Notes under the pieces: generated by a model
Told to the model about the DNA's origin: nothing
Seen by the model: only the letters and a program-made list of their open reading frames with translations
Databases searched by the model: none
Made by a program: the position numbers and the translations under genes
Shown here: positions 42,829 to 51,754 of the stretch, piece after piece
Layout: each line of letters starts with the position of its first letter
Position numbering within the stretch: the stretch's first letter is position 1
Assembly: GCF_002871945.2 (NCBI RefSeq)
Contig: NZ_CP126963.1
Span: 2,100,055-2,164,054, forward strand
Source of the DNA: Gleimia hominis
Lineage (GTDB): Bacteria; Actinomycetota; Actinomycetes; Actinomycetales; Actinomycetaceae
DNA length: 64,000 bases
Direction: 5' to 3'

Positions 42829-44002
42829 ACAGCAAGCTGAAGCAACCACTCCGCAGATAAACCAAAGTACCCCCGCCGCTAATCCAAGTACCCCCGCGAG
42901 CACCGAGGGTACCTCAGTTAACACCGAAGGTACCCCCCTGCATTTTGGGGACATGTCGGGCGAGCAGTGGGCATTAGAGAAGGGGGAGGCCGTTACCCCC
43001 CTGAGCCATCTGGGTGTCGTGAGGGTATCTGGGGCGGATCGGCAGTCTTGGCTCACGACGCTTTCGTCTCAGGTAATTACTGGAATGCAGCCAGGGCAGT
43101 CGCGTGAGCTGCTGCTTTTGGATGTGCGCGGGCACATAGATTTTGCTGCGGCTGTGGGTGACGACGGTGAAGGTACCCTCCTGATTTTGGAACGTGAACG
43201 CGTGGATTCTCTGGTTGATTTTCTTAATAGCATGAAGTTCATGTTGCGTGTTGAAGTTGCGGATATTTCAGACGATGTTGAGGTATTTGGTCGCGTGGTA
43301 CCTAAGGGAACTGCGTTTGATGTGTTGGAGGGATCAGCTCTCACGTGGGTGGATCCTTGGCCTGATGTGCAGCCTGGGGGCGCTACCTATACGCCTGAGG
43401 GATTCAACCACCCAGCGGATTCACGTCGGCGCGTGTTAGATCTCATTCCGAAGGCGAAAGCGCAGGCAGTGAGCTCCAAGTACCCTCAAGCGGGAATGGT
43501 CGCATGGGAGGCACTTCGGGTGGAGGATTTGCGGCCCCGGTGGGCTACGGAAGTAGATGCGAAAGCGGTTCCGCACGAGCTGGATTGGCTACGTACTGCA
43601 GTGCATATTGATAAAGGCTGCTATTGCGGTCAAGAAACGGTGGCGCGGATTCTGAACCTAGGGCGGCCCCCGCGACGTCTGGTGCTGTTGCAGTTAGATG
43701 GTTCGCGTTCGTGGCAGGCCCAACACGGTGATGAAGTCAAGGTTGGGGAGCGGCGAGTGGGAGTGGTTACGACTCCGGTTCGGCATGCGGATTATGGTCC
43801 CATGGCGCTCGCGCTGGTGCGTCGCGGTTTGGACCCGGCGGTGCAAGTGGATGTAATGACTGAGGATGGTCCGGTAGCTGCTGCGCAAGAAATAGTCGTT
43901 GACCCTCAGGGGAAATCGTCTGTATCTCCCGAAGAACGGCCCGGCGCAAATTTGCGGGGCGGACTGGGGCGGCAACTGCGGCGCGGACGCAAAACAAAGT
44001 GA
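42821..44002 (+). CDS. ygfZ: YgfZ/GcvT-like folate-binding protein
   Basis: About 393 residues. The YgfZ signature K-G-C-Y-x-G-Q-E is in VHIDKGCYCGQETVARILNL; the rest follows the GcvT fold (VIRVSGADRQSW-type start as VVRVSGADRQSWLTTLSSQ). YgfZ helps iron-sulfur cluster repair with tetrahydrofolate. The ATG at 42821 overlaps the nitrobindin gene end, so the two are translationally coupled. Residues 8-40 are a Thr/Pro/Ser linker (NQSTPAANPSTPASTEGTSV) encoded by four motif copies within 70 bp. The final codons lie inside a 29-bp duplication that continues past the stop. Confidence 0.9.
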   Translation: MSEQQAEATTPQINQSTPAANPSTPASTEGTSVNTEGTPLHFGDMSGEQWALEKGEAVTPLSHLGVVRVSGADRQSWLTTLSSQVITGMQPGQSRELLLLDVRGHIDFAAAVGDDGEGTLLILERERVDSLVDFLNSMKFMLRVEVADISDDVEVFGRVVPKGTAFDVLEGSALTWVDPWPDVQPGGATYTPEGFNHPADSRRRVLDLIPKAKAQAVSSKYPQAGMVAWEALRVEDLRPRWATEVDAKAVPHELDWLRTAVHIDKGCYCGQETVARILNLGRPPRRLVLLQLDGSRSWQAQHGDEVKVGERRVGVVTTPVRHADYGPMALALVRRGLDPAVQVDVMTEDGPVAAAQEIVVDPQGKSSVSPEERPGANLRGGLGRQLRRGRKTK

Positions 44003-44046
44003 ACCTAACGGTCAACCGCAAAACAAAGTGAGCCTAACGGTAAACC
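43989..44046. repeat. 29-bp tandem duplication across the ygfZ stop codon
   Basis: Two 29-bp copies starting at 43989 and 44018 share GCAAAACAAAGTGA and CCTAACGGT. The ygfZ stop TGA lies in the first copy. Confidence 0.85.
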
Positions 44047-44108
44047 GGGGTAAGGAAGCTGGCTCAACGAAATCGTGTGGAAATAATTGAGCTAAGGAAA
44101 GAGGGGGA

Positions 44109-44543
44109 ATGCGGGCGTTAATTCAGCGGGTAAATGGTGCACAGGTGAGTGTCGGTGGGGAAGTGATCGGCGCGATTGAGGGCGAAGGTCTGTGCGTCCT
44201 TCTGGGGGTTACGCATGCGGATGGGCCGGACCAGGTGAAGGTGATTGCCCGTAAGATCGCGTCTTTGCGTTTGTTACATGAGGAAAAGTCTGTGGTAGAC
44301 GTGGGGGCGCCAGTGCTGCTGATTTCGCAGTTCACCTTGTATGGGGATGTGCGGAAAGGTCGGCGTCCCACGTGGAGTAAAGCAGCTCCCGGTGAGGTTG
44401 CGGAACCGCTTGTTGATGCGGTTGCAAAGTCCCTGCGCGAAGAACACGGGGTGCATGTGGAGACGGGCAAGTTCGGTGCCGACATGCAGGTGCAACTAGT
44501 TAATGATGGCCCGTTTACCATAATGGTGGAATCCGAAGCATAG
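44109..44543 (+). CDS. dtd: D-aminoacyl-tRNA deacylase
   Basis: 144 residues, the standard length. It begins MRALIQRVNGAQVSVGGEVI and has both active-site motifs: LLISQFTLYGDVRKGRRPTW (S-Q-F-T-L) and LVNDGPFTIMVES (the Gly-cisPro-type NxGP motif). Dtd hydrolyses D-amino acids and glycine mischarged on tRNA, for instance D-Tyr-tRNA and Gly-tRNA(Ala). ATG after AAAGAGGGGG. Degenerate 18-bp repeats begin right after the stop. Confidence 0.96.
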   Translation: MRALIQRVNGAQVSVGGEVIGAIEGEGLCVLLGVTHADGPDQVKVIARKIASLRLLHEEKSVVDVGAPVLLISQFTLYGDVRKGRRPTWSKAAPGEVAEPLVDAVAKSLREEHGVHVETGKFGADMQVQLVNDGPFTIMVESEA

Positions 44544-44545
44544 CG

Positions 44546-44655
44546 CGTTGTGATTGCGTAGCCGCTCGTGGTTGCGCACTTGGTTCTGGTTGCGCACTTG
44601 GTTCTGGTTGCGTAACGGGTTGTGATTGCCCAGTTAGTTGCGCTCGCATAGCGAA
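44546..44655. repeat. Degenerate 18-bp tandem repeats after dtd
   Basis: GGTTCTGGTTGCGCACTT and variants (GGTTGTGATTGC..., CTCGTGGTTGCGCACTT) occur about six times in a row, starting two bases after the dtd stop codon. Confidence 0.75.
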
Positions 44656-44748
44656 TTTTGTGTAAATCGGCATTTTTGCTTATATAGCGGTTCAGCCTCG
44701 AGAATAAGTATCTTGAGGTGCTCGCGGTGAGGGTACCTAGCTTACGTT

Positions 44749-44856
44749 CCACGCGGGTACCTGAGCGGAAACCCCCGCTTGGCGGGTTCGCAAACCACGC
44801 GGGTACCTGAGCGGAAACCCCCGCTTGGCGGGTTCGCAAACCACGCGGGTACCTGG
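44749..44856. repeat. 46-bp tandem repeat with embedded GGTACC motif upstream of clpC
   Basis: Two full copies (44749-44794, 44795-44840) and a partial third copy start with CCACGCGGGTACCTGAGCGG and contain a CCCGCTTGGCGGG stem. A further motif copy lies just upstream at 44731. The array ends about 90 bp before the clpC start. Confidence 0.92.
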
Positions 44857-44945
44857 GGAGTTTTCTTTCTCGCCCTTGGTGAACAGGCGGGACTTTGTGG
44901 ACGCAGTTAAATAGTCTTGTACCAGTTGTATAGGCAGGAGGATTC

Positions 44946-47477
44946 ATGTTCGAACGGTTTACCGATCGTGCCCGTCGCGTTGTGGTGCTTGCACAGAACG
45001 AGGCGCGCAACTTGAACCACAATTACATTGGTACTGAACACCTTTTACTGGGGTTAATCCAGGAAGGTGAGGGAGTTGCGGCTAAAGCGCTCGAAATGAT
45101 GAACATCGAACGCGAAGCCACCCGGAACGCTGTGATTGAGATAATTGGTGAGGGACAGCAGACAAGCACCGGGCACATTCCTTTCACGCCCCGGGCAAAG
45201 AAGGTGCTGGAGTTGTCGTTGCGCGAAGCGCTGCAGCTGGGGCACAACTACATCGGTACCGAACATATTCTGCTGGGTCTGATCCGTGAAGGTGAGGGCG
45301 TGGCTGCGAAAGTGCTGACGGAACTGGGGGCGGACCTGTCTCAGGTGCGGCAAACAGTTATTCAACTTCTGCAGGGGTACCAGCGTTCAGGTGCGGATGG
45401 GCGCGAAAGCGTGGGGGTTGGCGCGCCCACGCGCGGTGGTCAGCAGCAGGCTAACTCCGCGGTTTTGGAACAGTTCGGCCGGTCCCTCACGAATGCGGCG
45501 CGGGAAGGTGAACTAGACCCGGTTATTGGCCGTAAGAACGAGATGGAACGGGTCATGCAGATCCTGTCTCGGCGCACTAAAAACAATCCTGTGCTGATTG
45601 GTGAACCCGGGGTTGGTAAAACCGCGGTGGTAGAAGGGTTAGCGCAAGCGATTGTTCATGGTGAAGTGCCAGAAACGATCCACGATAAGCAGATTTACAG
45701 TCTGGACATGGGCTCACTTGTAGCGGGTTCGCGTTACCGCGGTGATTTTGAGGAGCGCCTCAAGAAAATTTTGAAAGAGATCAAAAGCCGCGGGGATATC
45801 ATTTTGTTCATTGATGAGATCCACACGCTCGTCGGTGCCGGCGCGGCGGAAGGCGCGATTGATGCGGCGCAAATTCTGAAGCCGATGCTGGCGCGTGGTG
45901 AACTGCAAACCATTGGTGCGACCACGCTGGATGAGTACCGTAAGTACATTGAGAAGGACGCGGCTTTGGAGCGGCGGTTCCAGCCGGTTAAGGTGGATGA
46001 ACCGTCGGTTGATGAGACGATTCAGATCCTCAAGGGCCTGCGCGATCGGTATGAAGCGCATCACCGGATCATTATTACGGATGAGGCATTAGCTGCGGCC
46101 GCGCAGATGGCGGACCGGTACGTGTCGGATCGGTTCTTGCCAGATAAGGCGATTGACCTGGTGGATGAGGCGGGTGCGCGGATGCGTATCTTGCGGATGA
46201 CGGCTCCGCCGGAACTGCGGGAGCTTGATGAGAAGATCGCGGACGTGCGCCGGGGCAAAGAATCAGCGATTGACGACCAAGATTTCGAACGGGCCGCGTC
46301 ACTGCGTGATGAGGAGAAGCAGCTGATTGCGCAGCGGGAAGAAAAGGACGCTTCTTGGCGGGCTGGGGACATGGATACGATCGGTGAGATTGGGGAACCT
46401 GAGATTGCTGAGGTTCTGGCCATGTCGACTGGGATTCCGGTGGTTAAACTCACGGAGGGTGAGTCGAAGAAGCTGCTGCGGATGGAAGACGAGCTGCATA
46501 AGCGGATCGTGGGGCAGGATGAGGCGGTTCGGGCGATTGCGCAGTCGATTCGCCGCACGGGTTCTGGTTTGAAGGATCCGCGCCGGCCCGGTGGCTCGTT
46601 CATCTTCGCTGGTCCCACGGGTGTTGGGAAGACGGAGTTGGCGAAGGCGTTGGCGGAGTTCTTGTTCGGTGATGAGGACGCGCTGATCCAGCTGGATATG
46701 AGTGAGTACTCTGAGAAGCACACGGCTTCGCGCTTGTTTGGTGCGCCTCCGGGGTACGTGGGGTATGACGAGGGTGGTCAGCTGACTGAGAAAGTTCGTC
46801 GCCGCCCGTTCTCCGTGGTTTTGTTCGATGAGGTTGAGAAGGCGCATGCGGACATTTTCAACTCGTTGCTGCAGATCCTGGAGGAAGGTCGGCTCACGGA
46901 CTCGCAGGGCCGGGTCGTGGACTTTAAGAACACGATCATTATCATGACCACGAACCTAGGTACCCGCGATATTAACAAGGGTGTGCTGACTGGTTTCCAG
47001 GCTGAGGGGTCGTTGGTGAATGATTACGACCGGATGAAGGCTAAGGTTAATGAGGAGCTGAAGCAGCATTTCCGGCCGGAGTTCTTGAACCGCGTGGATG
47101 AGACGATTGTGTTCCCGCCGCTGACGAAGGAACAGATTGTGAAGATCGTGGATCTCATGATTGTCCAGTTGGAAGGCCGTATGAAAGAGCAGAACATGGG
47201 GCTGGAGGTCACGCCTGCTGCCCGGCTGCTGCTTGCAGATAAGGGCTTTGACCCGGTCCTTGGGGCCCGTCCGCTGCGGCGCGCGATTCAGCGTGAGGTG
47301 GAGGATGCGTTGTCTGAACGGATCTTGTTTGGCGAGATTCATGAGGGCGACACCGTGGTTGTCGACACGGAAGGTGAGAAAGGTGAAGAGACTTTCACAT
47401 TCACTCCGCGTCCGCACGCAGATGATGGTGAGAAAGCTCTGACCGCGGGATCTGATGACGCGGAGTCTGAGAAGTAG
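44946..47477 (+). CDS. clpC: ATP-dependent Clp protease ATP-binding subunit ClpC
   Basis: 843 residues. Two Clp N repeats (1-145, starting [20 protein letters not shown]), AAA+ 1 with [20 protein letters not shown], a short middle domain with a UVR-like segment ([20 protein letters not shown]), and AAA+ 2 with [18 protein letters not shown] and [17 protein letters not shown]. The short middle domain distinguishes ClpC from ClpB. ClpC unfolds substrates for ClpP1P2 and is normally essential in actinobacteria. ATG after GGCAGGAGG. The gene is poor in the dispersed motif compared with its neighbours. No CtsR or mcsAB genes are present. Confidence 0.97.
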   Translation: MFERFTDRARRVVVLAQNEARNLNHNYIGTEHLLLGLIQEGEGVAAKALEMMNIEREATRNAVIEIIGEGQQTSTGHIPFTPRAKKVLELSLREALQLGHNYIGTEHILLGLIREGEGVAAKVLTELGADLSQVRQTVIQLLQGYQRSGADGRESVGVGAPTRGGQQQANSAVLEQFGRSLTNAAREGELDPVIGRKNEMERVMQILSRRTKNNPVLIGEPGVGKTAVVEGLAQAIVHGEVPETIHDKQIYSLDMGSLVAGSRYRGDFEERLKKILKEIKSRGDIILFIDEIHTLVGAGAAEGAIDAAQILKPMLARGELQTIGATTLDEYRKYIEKDAALERRFQPVKVDEPSVDETIQILKGLRDRYEAHHRIIITDEALAAAAQMADRYVSDRFLPDKAIDLVDEAGARMRILRMTAPPELRELDEKIADVRRGKESAIDDQDFERAASLRDEEKQLIAQREEKDASWRAGDMDTIGEIGEPEIAEVLAMSTGIPVVKLTEGESKKLLRMEDELHKRIVGQDEAVRAIAQSIRRTGSGLKDPRRPGGSFIFAGPTGVGKTELAKALAEFLFGDEDALIQLDMSEYSEKHTASRLFGAPPGYVGYDEGGQLTEKVRRRPFSVVLFDEVEKAHADIFNSLLQILEEGRLTDSQGRVVDFKNTIIIMTTNLGTRDINKGVLTGFQAEGSLVNDYDRMKAKVNEELKQHFRPEFLNRVDETIVFPPLTKEQIVKIVDLMIVQLEGRMKEQNMGLEVTPAARLLLADKGFDPVLGARPLRRAIQREVEDALSERILFGEIHEGDTVVVDTEGEKGEETFTFTPRPHADDGEKALTAGSDDAESEK

Positions 47478-47535
47478 AATCAGCAGCGCACCAAAAGTGG
47501 GCTGACTGCTCGCCGCTGGTGTTGCTATGTCGAGG

Positions 47536-47568
47536 TGCCGGTAGTTACCTGTTTGGTGGCTACCGGCA
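47536..47568 (+). terminator. Stem-loop after clpC
   Basis: TGCCGGTAG pairs perfectly with CTACCGGCA around a 15-base loop, 58 bp after the clpC stop. It lacks a T-tract. Confidence 0.55.
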
Positions 47569-47709
47569 TTCGCGTGCTTGGGCACTACGGCCTAGACGCC
47601 TGGTTGCTAAGGTGACTTAAGTCGCACTGATTTGGTAGTCTTGATGTCGCAACTGAACAAACGTCGCGTAAAAAACGATGTGACAACGAAGCACATGAAA
47701 GGACCGTAA

Positions 47710-50403
47710 ATGGTCAAGTACGTTTATGACTTCTCTGAAGGCGACAAGGACATGCGTGACTTGCTGGGTGGCAAGGGCGCGAACTTGGCGGAAATGACGA
47801 AACTGGACCTTCCAGTACCTCCCGGGTTCACTATCACAACGGATGCGTGCCGGGCATACCTGGAGAAGGGATCGGTTCCAGAGAAGCTATCCGTAGAGGT
47901 CACGAAGCACTTGCGGGGTATGGAGGACCTCATTGGCCGGCGGCTAGGTGACAGTGAAGATCCGCTGCTTGTTTCGGTGCGGTCGGGTGCGAAGTTCTCG
48001 ATGCCCGGCATGATGGAGACGGTCCTGAACATTGGTTTGAATGACGAGTCCGTTTTGGGGCTGGCTAAGATCGCGGATGATGAGCGGTTTGCTTGGGATT
48101 CGTACCGGCGTCTAATCCAGATGTTCGGTAAGACCGTTATGGATATTGAGGGAGACGGGTTCGAGGAAGCGCTGTCTGCGATTAAAGATGAACGCGGCGT
48201 GCGTTTCGACTACGAGCTAACTGCTGACGACTTGAAGGAATTGGTTTCTACCTTCAAGAAGATCGTTAAAGAGGAAACGGGGCGGGAGTTCCCGCAGGAT
48301 CCTCGTGAGCAGATGGATCAGGGAATTGAGGCTGTGTTCCGCTCGTGGAATACGGAGCGGGCGAAGATTTACCGGCGCCGGGAACGGATTCCACACACGC
48401 TGGGTACAGCTGTGAACGTTCAGACAATGGTGTTTGGCAATATGGGGGAAACGTCCGGTACGGGCGTGTGCTTCACCCGCGACCCCTCCACTGGGCACTC
48501 GGGTGTGTACGGTGACTATTTGATGAACGCGCAGGGTGAGGACGTGGTTGCGGGTATCCGGAACACGGAAGCACTGGCGACTTTGGGTGAGCACGATGAG
48601 AAGTCGTACAAGGAACTGCTCGGGATTATGCGTCGGTTGGAGACGCATTACAAGGACATGTGCGACATTGAGTTCACGATTGAGCGGGGCAAACTGTGGA
48701 TGCTACAAACCCGCGTGGGGAAGCGCACTGCGGCGGCAGCGTTCCGCATCGCGACCCAGCTTAACGATGAGCGTTTGATCACGCAGGATGAGGCGTTGGG
48801 ACGCGTTTCGGGGGCGCAGTTGACTCAGCTGATGTTCCCCCAGTTCGACGACGAAGCGGAGAAAGTTCTTCTCACCCGCGCGATGGCAGCTTCCCCAGGT
48901 GCTGCAGTGGGGGAGATTGTTTTTAATAATGAGGAGGCTGAGGAGGCCGCAGCTGCGGGCCGTCCGTGCATCCTGGTGCGCCGGGAAACTAACCCAGAGG
49001 ACCTGCCGGGCATGGTCGCTGCTGAAGGTGTGTTGACGTCGCGCGGTGGGAAAACTTCGCACGCAGCAGTGGTGGCGCGTGGCATGGGGAAGACCTGTGT
49101 TACGGGCGCTGAAGCGCTGACGGTGGACGTCAATGCGCACACCATTAAGGTGGGCGACAAGATCTTGAAGGCGGGGGACACGATCGCGATTGACGGCACC
49201 ACCGGTGAAGTGTTCGTCGGTGACGTGCCGGTCGTTGATTCCGTGGTGACCACGTACTTGACGCGTGGTTTAGAAGAGGGATTGGCCGCAGCTAAGGGCG
49301 ACAAGGACATGATTGAACTTGTGCATTCCGTGGATCGCCTGTTGACTCACGCTGATAAGGTCCGTCGTTTGGATGTGCGCGCGAACGCGGACACGCCTGA
49401 GGATGCGGCGCGTGCCCTCGGGTTTGGCGCCCAGGGGATTGGACTGTGCCGGACTGAACACATGTTCCTAGGGTCCCGGCGGGCTCTGATTGAACGGGTA
49501 ATTCTGTCTGAGGAAGGTACCAGCGACCGGCAGGAAGCGTTTGATGCGCTTGAGGCACTGCAGAAAGACGATTTCAAGAAGATCTTGAAAGAGATGGATG
49601 GCAAGCCCATGACGGTGCGTCTAATTGACCCGCCGCTGCACGAGTTCTTGCCGGATCTGACGGATCTGGAAGTGAAGGTCGCTGTCGCTAAAGCCACAGA
49701 TGGGAAAGCGGATGAGAAGGACGAGCGGATGCTCGAGGCCGTGCGGCGGATGCATGAGTCGAACCCCATGCTTGGTCTGCGCGGTGTGCGCTTAGGGATT
49801 TACTTGCCGGGCTTGTTCACGCTGCAGATCCGTGCGCTCGTCGATGCGGCTGTGGAGTTGAAGAAGGAAGGTGCGGATCCGCATCCGGAGATCATGGTGC
49901 CACTGGTTGGGTCTGTGTCGGAGCTGGCGCATATTCGCAGTGAAGCAGAGCAGATCGTGGCTGAGAAGACGAATGGTTACGACCTGGACGTGCAGATTGG
50001 CGCGATGATTGAACTGCCGCGCGCCGCGATTACAGCTGAAACGCTCGCGGAGGAAGCGGACTTCTTCTCGTTCGGAACTAACGACTTGACGCAGACAGTT
50101 TGGGGTTTCTCCCGCGACGACGTTGAGGGCGTGTTCATCCCGAAGTACATTGAGGAACAGATTTTCGGGGTGTCTCCGTTTGAAACCATTGACCAGCACG
50201 GTGTGGGCCGCCTCGTCCAAGAAGGGGTTGAGCGCGCCAGGTCGACGAAACCCGATATTAAACTCGGGGTGTGTGGCGAGCATGGTGGGGACCCAGATTC
50301 CATCCGGTTCTTCCACCAAGTTGGGTTGGATTATGTTTCTTGCTCACCTTTCCGCGTGCCTGTTGCCCGCCTTGAGGCTGGTCGCAGCGCAGTGCTGGAC
50401 TAG
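47710..50403 (+). CDS. ppdK: Pyruvate, phosphate dikinase
   Basis: 897 residues, the full length of the family. Nucleotide-binding domain at the N terminus (DLLGGKGANLAEMTKLDLPV; VRSGAKFSMPGMMETVLNIG), central phosphohistidine domain with GVLTSRGGKTSHAAVVARGMGK split around the catalytic His, and the C-terminal PEP/pyruvate barrel with GLCRTEHMFL, SFGTNDLTQTVWGFSRDD and GVCGEHGGDPDS. It interconverts pyruvate, ATP and phosphate with PEP, AMP and pyrophosphate. With the pyrophosphatase gene further on it fits a glycolytic or gluconeogenic role. ATG after GAAAGGACC. A terminator follows. Confidence 0.97.
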   Translation: MVKYVYDFSEGDKDMRDLLGGKGANLAEMTKLDLPVPPGFTITTDACRAYLEKGSVPEKLSVEVTKHLRGMEDLIGRRLGDSEDPLLVSVRSGAKFSMPGMMETVLNIGLNDESVLGLAKIADDERFAWDSYRRLIQMFGKTVMDIEGDGFEEALSAIKDERGVRFDYELTADDLKELVSTFKKIVKEETGREFPQDPREQMDQGIEAVFRSWNTERAKIYRRRERIPHTLGTAVNVQTMVFGNMGETSGTGVCFTRDPSTGHSGVYGDYLMNAQGEDVVAGIRNTEALATLGEHDEKSYKELLGIMRRLETHYKDMCDIEFTIERGKLWMLQTRVGKRTAAAAFRIATQLNDERLITQDEALGRVSGAQLTQLMFPQFDDEAEKVLLTRAMAASPGAAVGEIVFNNEEAEEAAAAGRPCILVRRETNPEDLPGMVAAEGVLTSRGGKTSHAAVVARGMGKTCVTGAEALTVDVNAHTIKVGDKILKAGDTIAIDGTTGEVFVGDVPVVDSVVTTYLTRGLEEGLAAAKGDKDMIELVHSVDRLLTHADKVRRLDVRANADTPEDAARALGFGAQGIGLCRTEHMFLGSRRALIERVILSEEGTSDRQEAFDALEALQKDDFKKILKEMDGKPMTVRLIDPPLHEFLPDLTDLEVKVAVAKATDGKADEKDERMLEAVRRMHESNPMLGLRGVRLGIYLPGLFTLQIRALVDAAVELKKEGADPHPEIMVPLVGSVSELAHIRSEAEQIVAEKTNGYDLDVQIGAMIELPRAAITAETLAEEADFFSFGTNDLTQTVWGFSRDDVEGVFIPKYIEEQIFGVSPFETIDQHGVGRLVQEGVERARSTKPDIKLGVCGEHGGDPDSIRFFHQVGLDYVSCSPFRVPVARLEAGRSAVLD

Positions 50404-50550
50404 GGGCTGCATGGGGTCTGACCGCACTCTACTGGTGCTGCATAAGTACCTGATTTAGCGCGGAGTGTTGCACAGTCCCGTAATGTGAGTCGGGAGTGCA
50501 GGAATGTTGCGCGACCCGTGATAGTGGGGCCTCGTATCGGAATAAGAACA

Positions 50551-50609
50551 GAACTCTCGGTCTTACTCAGCTGTTTCATCGGTTGGGTAAAGACCGGGAG
50601 TTCTTGTTT
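50551..50609. terminator. Terminator between convergent ppdK and the PfkB kinase gene
   Basis: GAACTC-T-CGGTCTTAC pairs with GTAAAGACCG-G-GAGTTC and is followed by TTGTTT. It can serve both converging genes. Confidence 0.8.
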
Positions 50610-50632
50610 GCATCCACCAGGTAATGCAGTCG

Positions 50633-51595
50633 TTAACTCAGCTCGGGGTGAGCCGCAATGACCTCATCGACATCTTCACGGGACGGAGCGAACGCCCCAT
50701 TGTGGCTTACCGTGAGGCCAGAAGTTATGGTGGCGATGTGTAGCGCGGATGTCACGTCTGACCAGCGTGCGGAACGCAGCCGCGTCTTCGCATCGGAACT
50801 ACCCAGAAGGCCCGTGTCGAGCAGGGCAGACAGTAATCCAGCCATGAAGGAATCCCCAGCCCCAACCGTGTCAGCCAGTTCCACATCGAGCGGGTCAATG
50901 ACCAGCATGTCGCGCTCGCCTTTGAGCATCACGTAGGCACCCCATGGTCCACGCGTTGTAATAATCATCGATACGCCCTCACGTAACCAGCGGCGCATAA
51001 CCTCCTCAACGGGAGTATCTGGGTAAAGCCACTGCAAGTCTTCATCGGAGGCCTTGACCACGTCAGCGAACCGCACAATCTGCTCAATTCGATCGCGGAC
51101 TAAACTGGGGCTTTCCATAATCGCCGGACGAATATTCGGGTCGTACGAAATTGTGGACGACAACGACATTTCTTTAACCGCGCGCAGAACCTTGTCGGCG
51201 CCAGGCGCGATGGTGGCGGCCATCGACCCGGTGTGCAAGTGCCCGTACTCGCGTGAGTTAGAGATCGGGGGGACGTCCCACAATATGTCGAACTCGTAGG
51301 TGGCGCGGCCCTGCTCATCCAAAGTGGCTTCCGCCAAAGTGGTTCGCTGCGCCCCGTCCACCCCCGGAACCGTACGTACCCCCTGCTGTTTACAGTGTTC
51401 AGCGAGCCGGTTTCCACGCTCATCGGGCCCCCACCAGGCAGCTAACGTGGAGTCGTGGCCCAACTGTGCGAGCCCAACTGCAACATTGAGAATACTGCCG
51501 CCAACGAATTCAGCGGTGTCTGTGCCTGGGCGTGACACCCGGTCTATGAGCGCTTCTCCGATGCTTAGAACCTGCGTTTTTGGTTGCGTAGTCAA
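50633..51595 (-). CDS. PfkB family carbohydrate kinase (fructokinase-like)
   Basis: About 320 residues. PfkB signatures: FVGGSILNVAVGLAQLGHDS near the N terminus and ELADTVGAGDSFMAGLLSAL (catalytic Asp and anion hole) near residue 250. The SYDPNIRPAIM and VKASDEDLQWLYP segments are typical of bacterial fructokinases. It phosphorylates a sugar with ATP; fructose is the likeliest but is not proven. I choose the TTG at 51595, seven bases after AAGGAG, over the TTG at 51610. The divergent FAD enzyme gene starts 160 bp away. Confidence 0.9.
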   Translation of the reverse strand: MTTQPKTQVLSIGEALIDRVSRPGTDTAEFVGGSILNVAVGLAQLGHDSTLAAWWGPDERGNRLAEHCKQQGVRTVPGVDGAQRTTLAEATLDEQGRATYEFDILWDVPPISNSREYGHLHTGSMAATIAPGADKVLRAVKEMSLSSTISYDPNIRPAIMESPSLVRDRIEQIVRFADVVKASDEDLQWLYPDTPVEEVMRRWLREGVSMIITTRGPWGAYVMLKGERDMLVIDPLDVELADTVGAGDSFMAGLLSALLDTGLLGSSDAKTRLRSARWSDVTSALHIATITSGLTVSHNGAFAPSREDVDEVIAAHPELS

Positions 51596-51754
51596 CGTTT
51601 TCTCCTTCAAATAAGAAAGGGGGTACCTACCTATTTTATGGCCTGGAGGCGCATGCGCCTGGGACTTGCGCGATTAAAAACGCGCAATGCAAGCCGAAAC
51701 CACTGCCATGCGGGCCTAGCGGTACTGCGGCCGAAGACGTGCCACACTGGAGGT

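Noticed and set aside
44857-44945. CtsR or ClgR operator upstream of clpC
   Set aside because: I found no convincing match to either consensus in the 90 bp before the start.
44123-45022. Minus-strand open frame (299 codons) covering dtd and the clpC leader
   Set aside because: Antisense to dtd; the middle only translates the 46-bp and 18-bp repeats.
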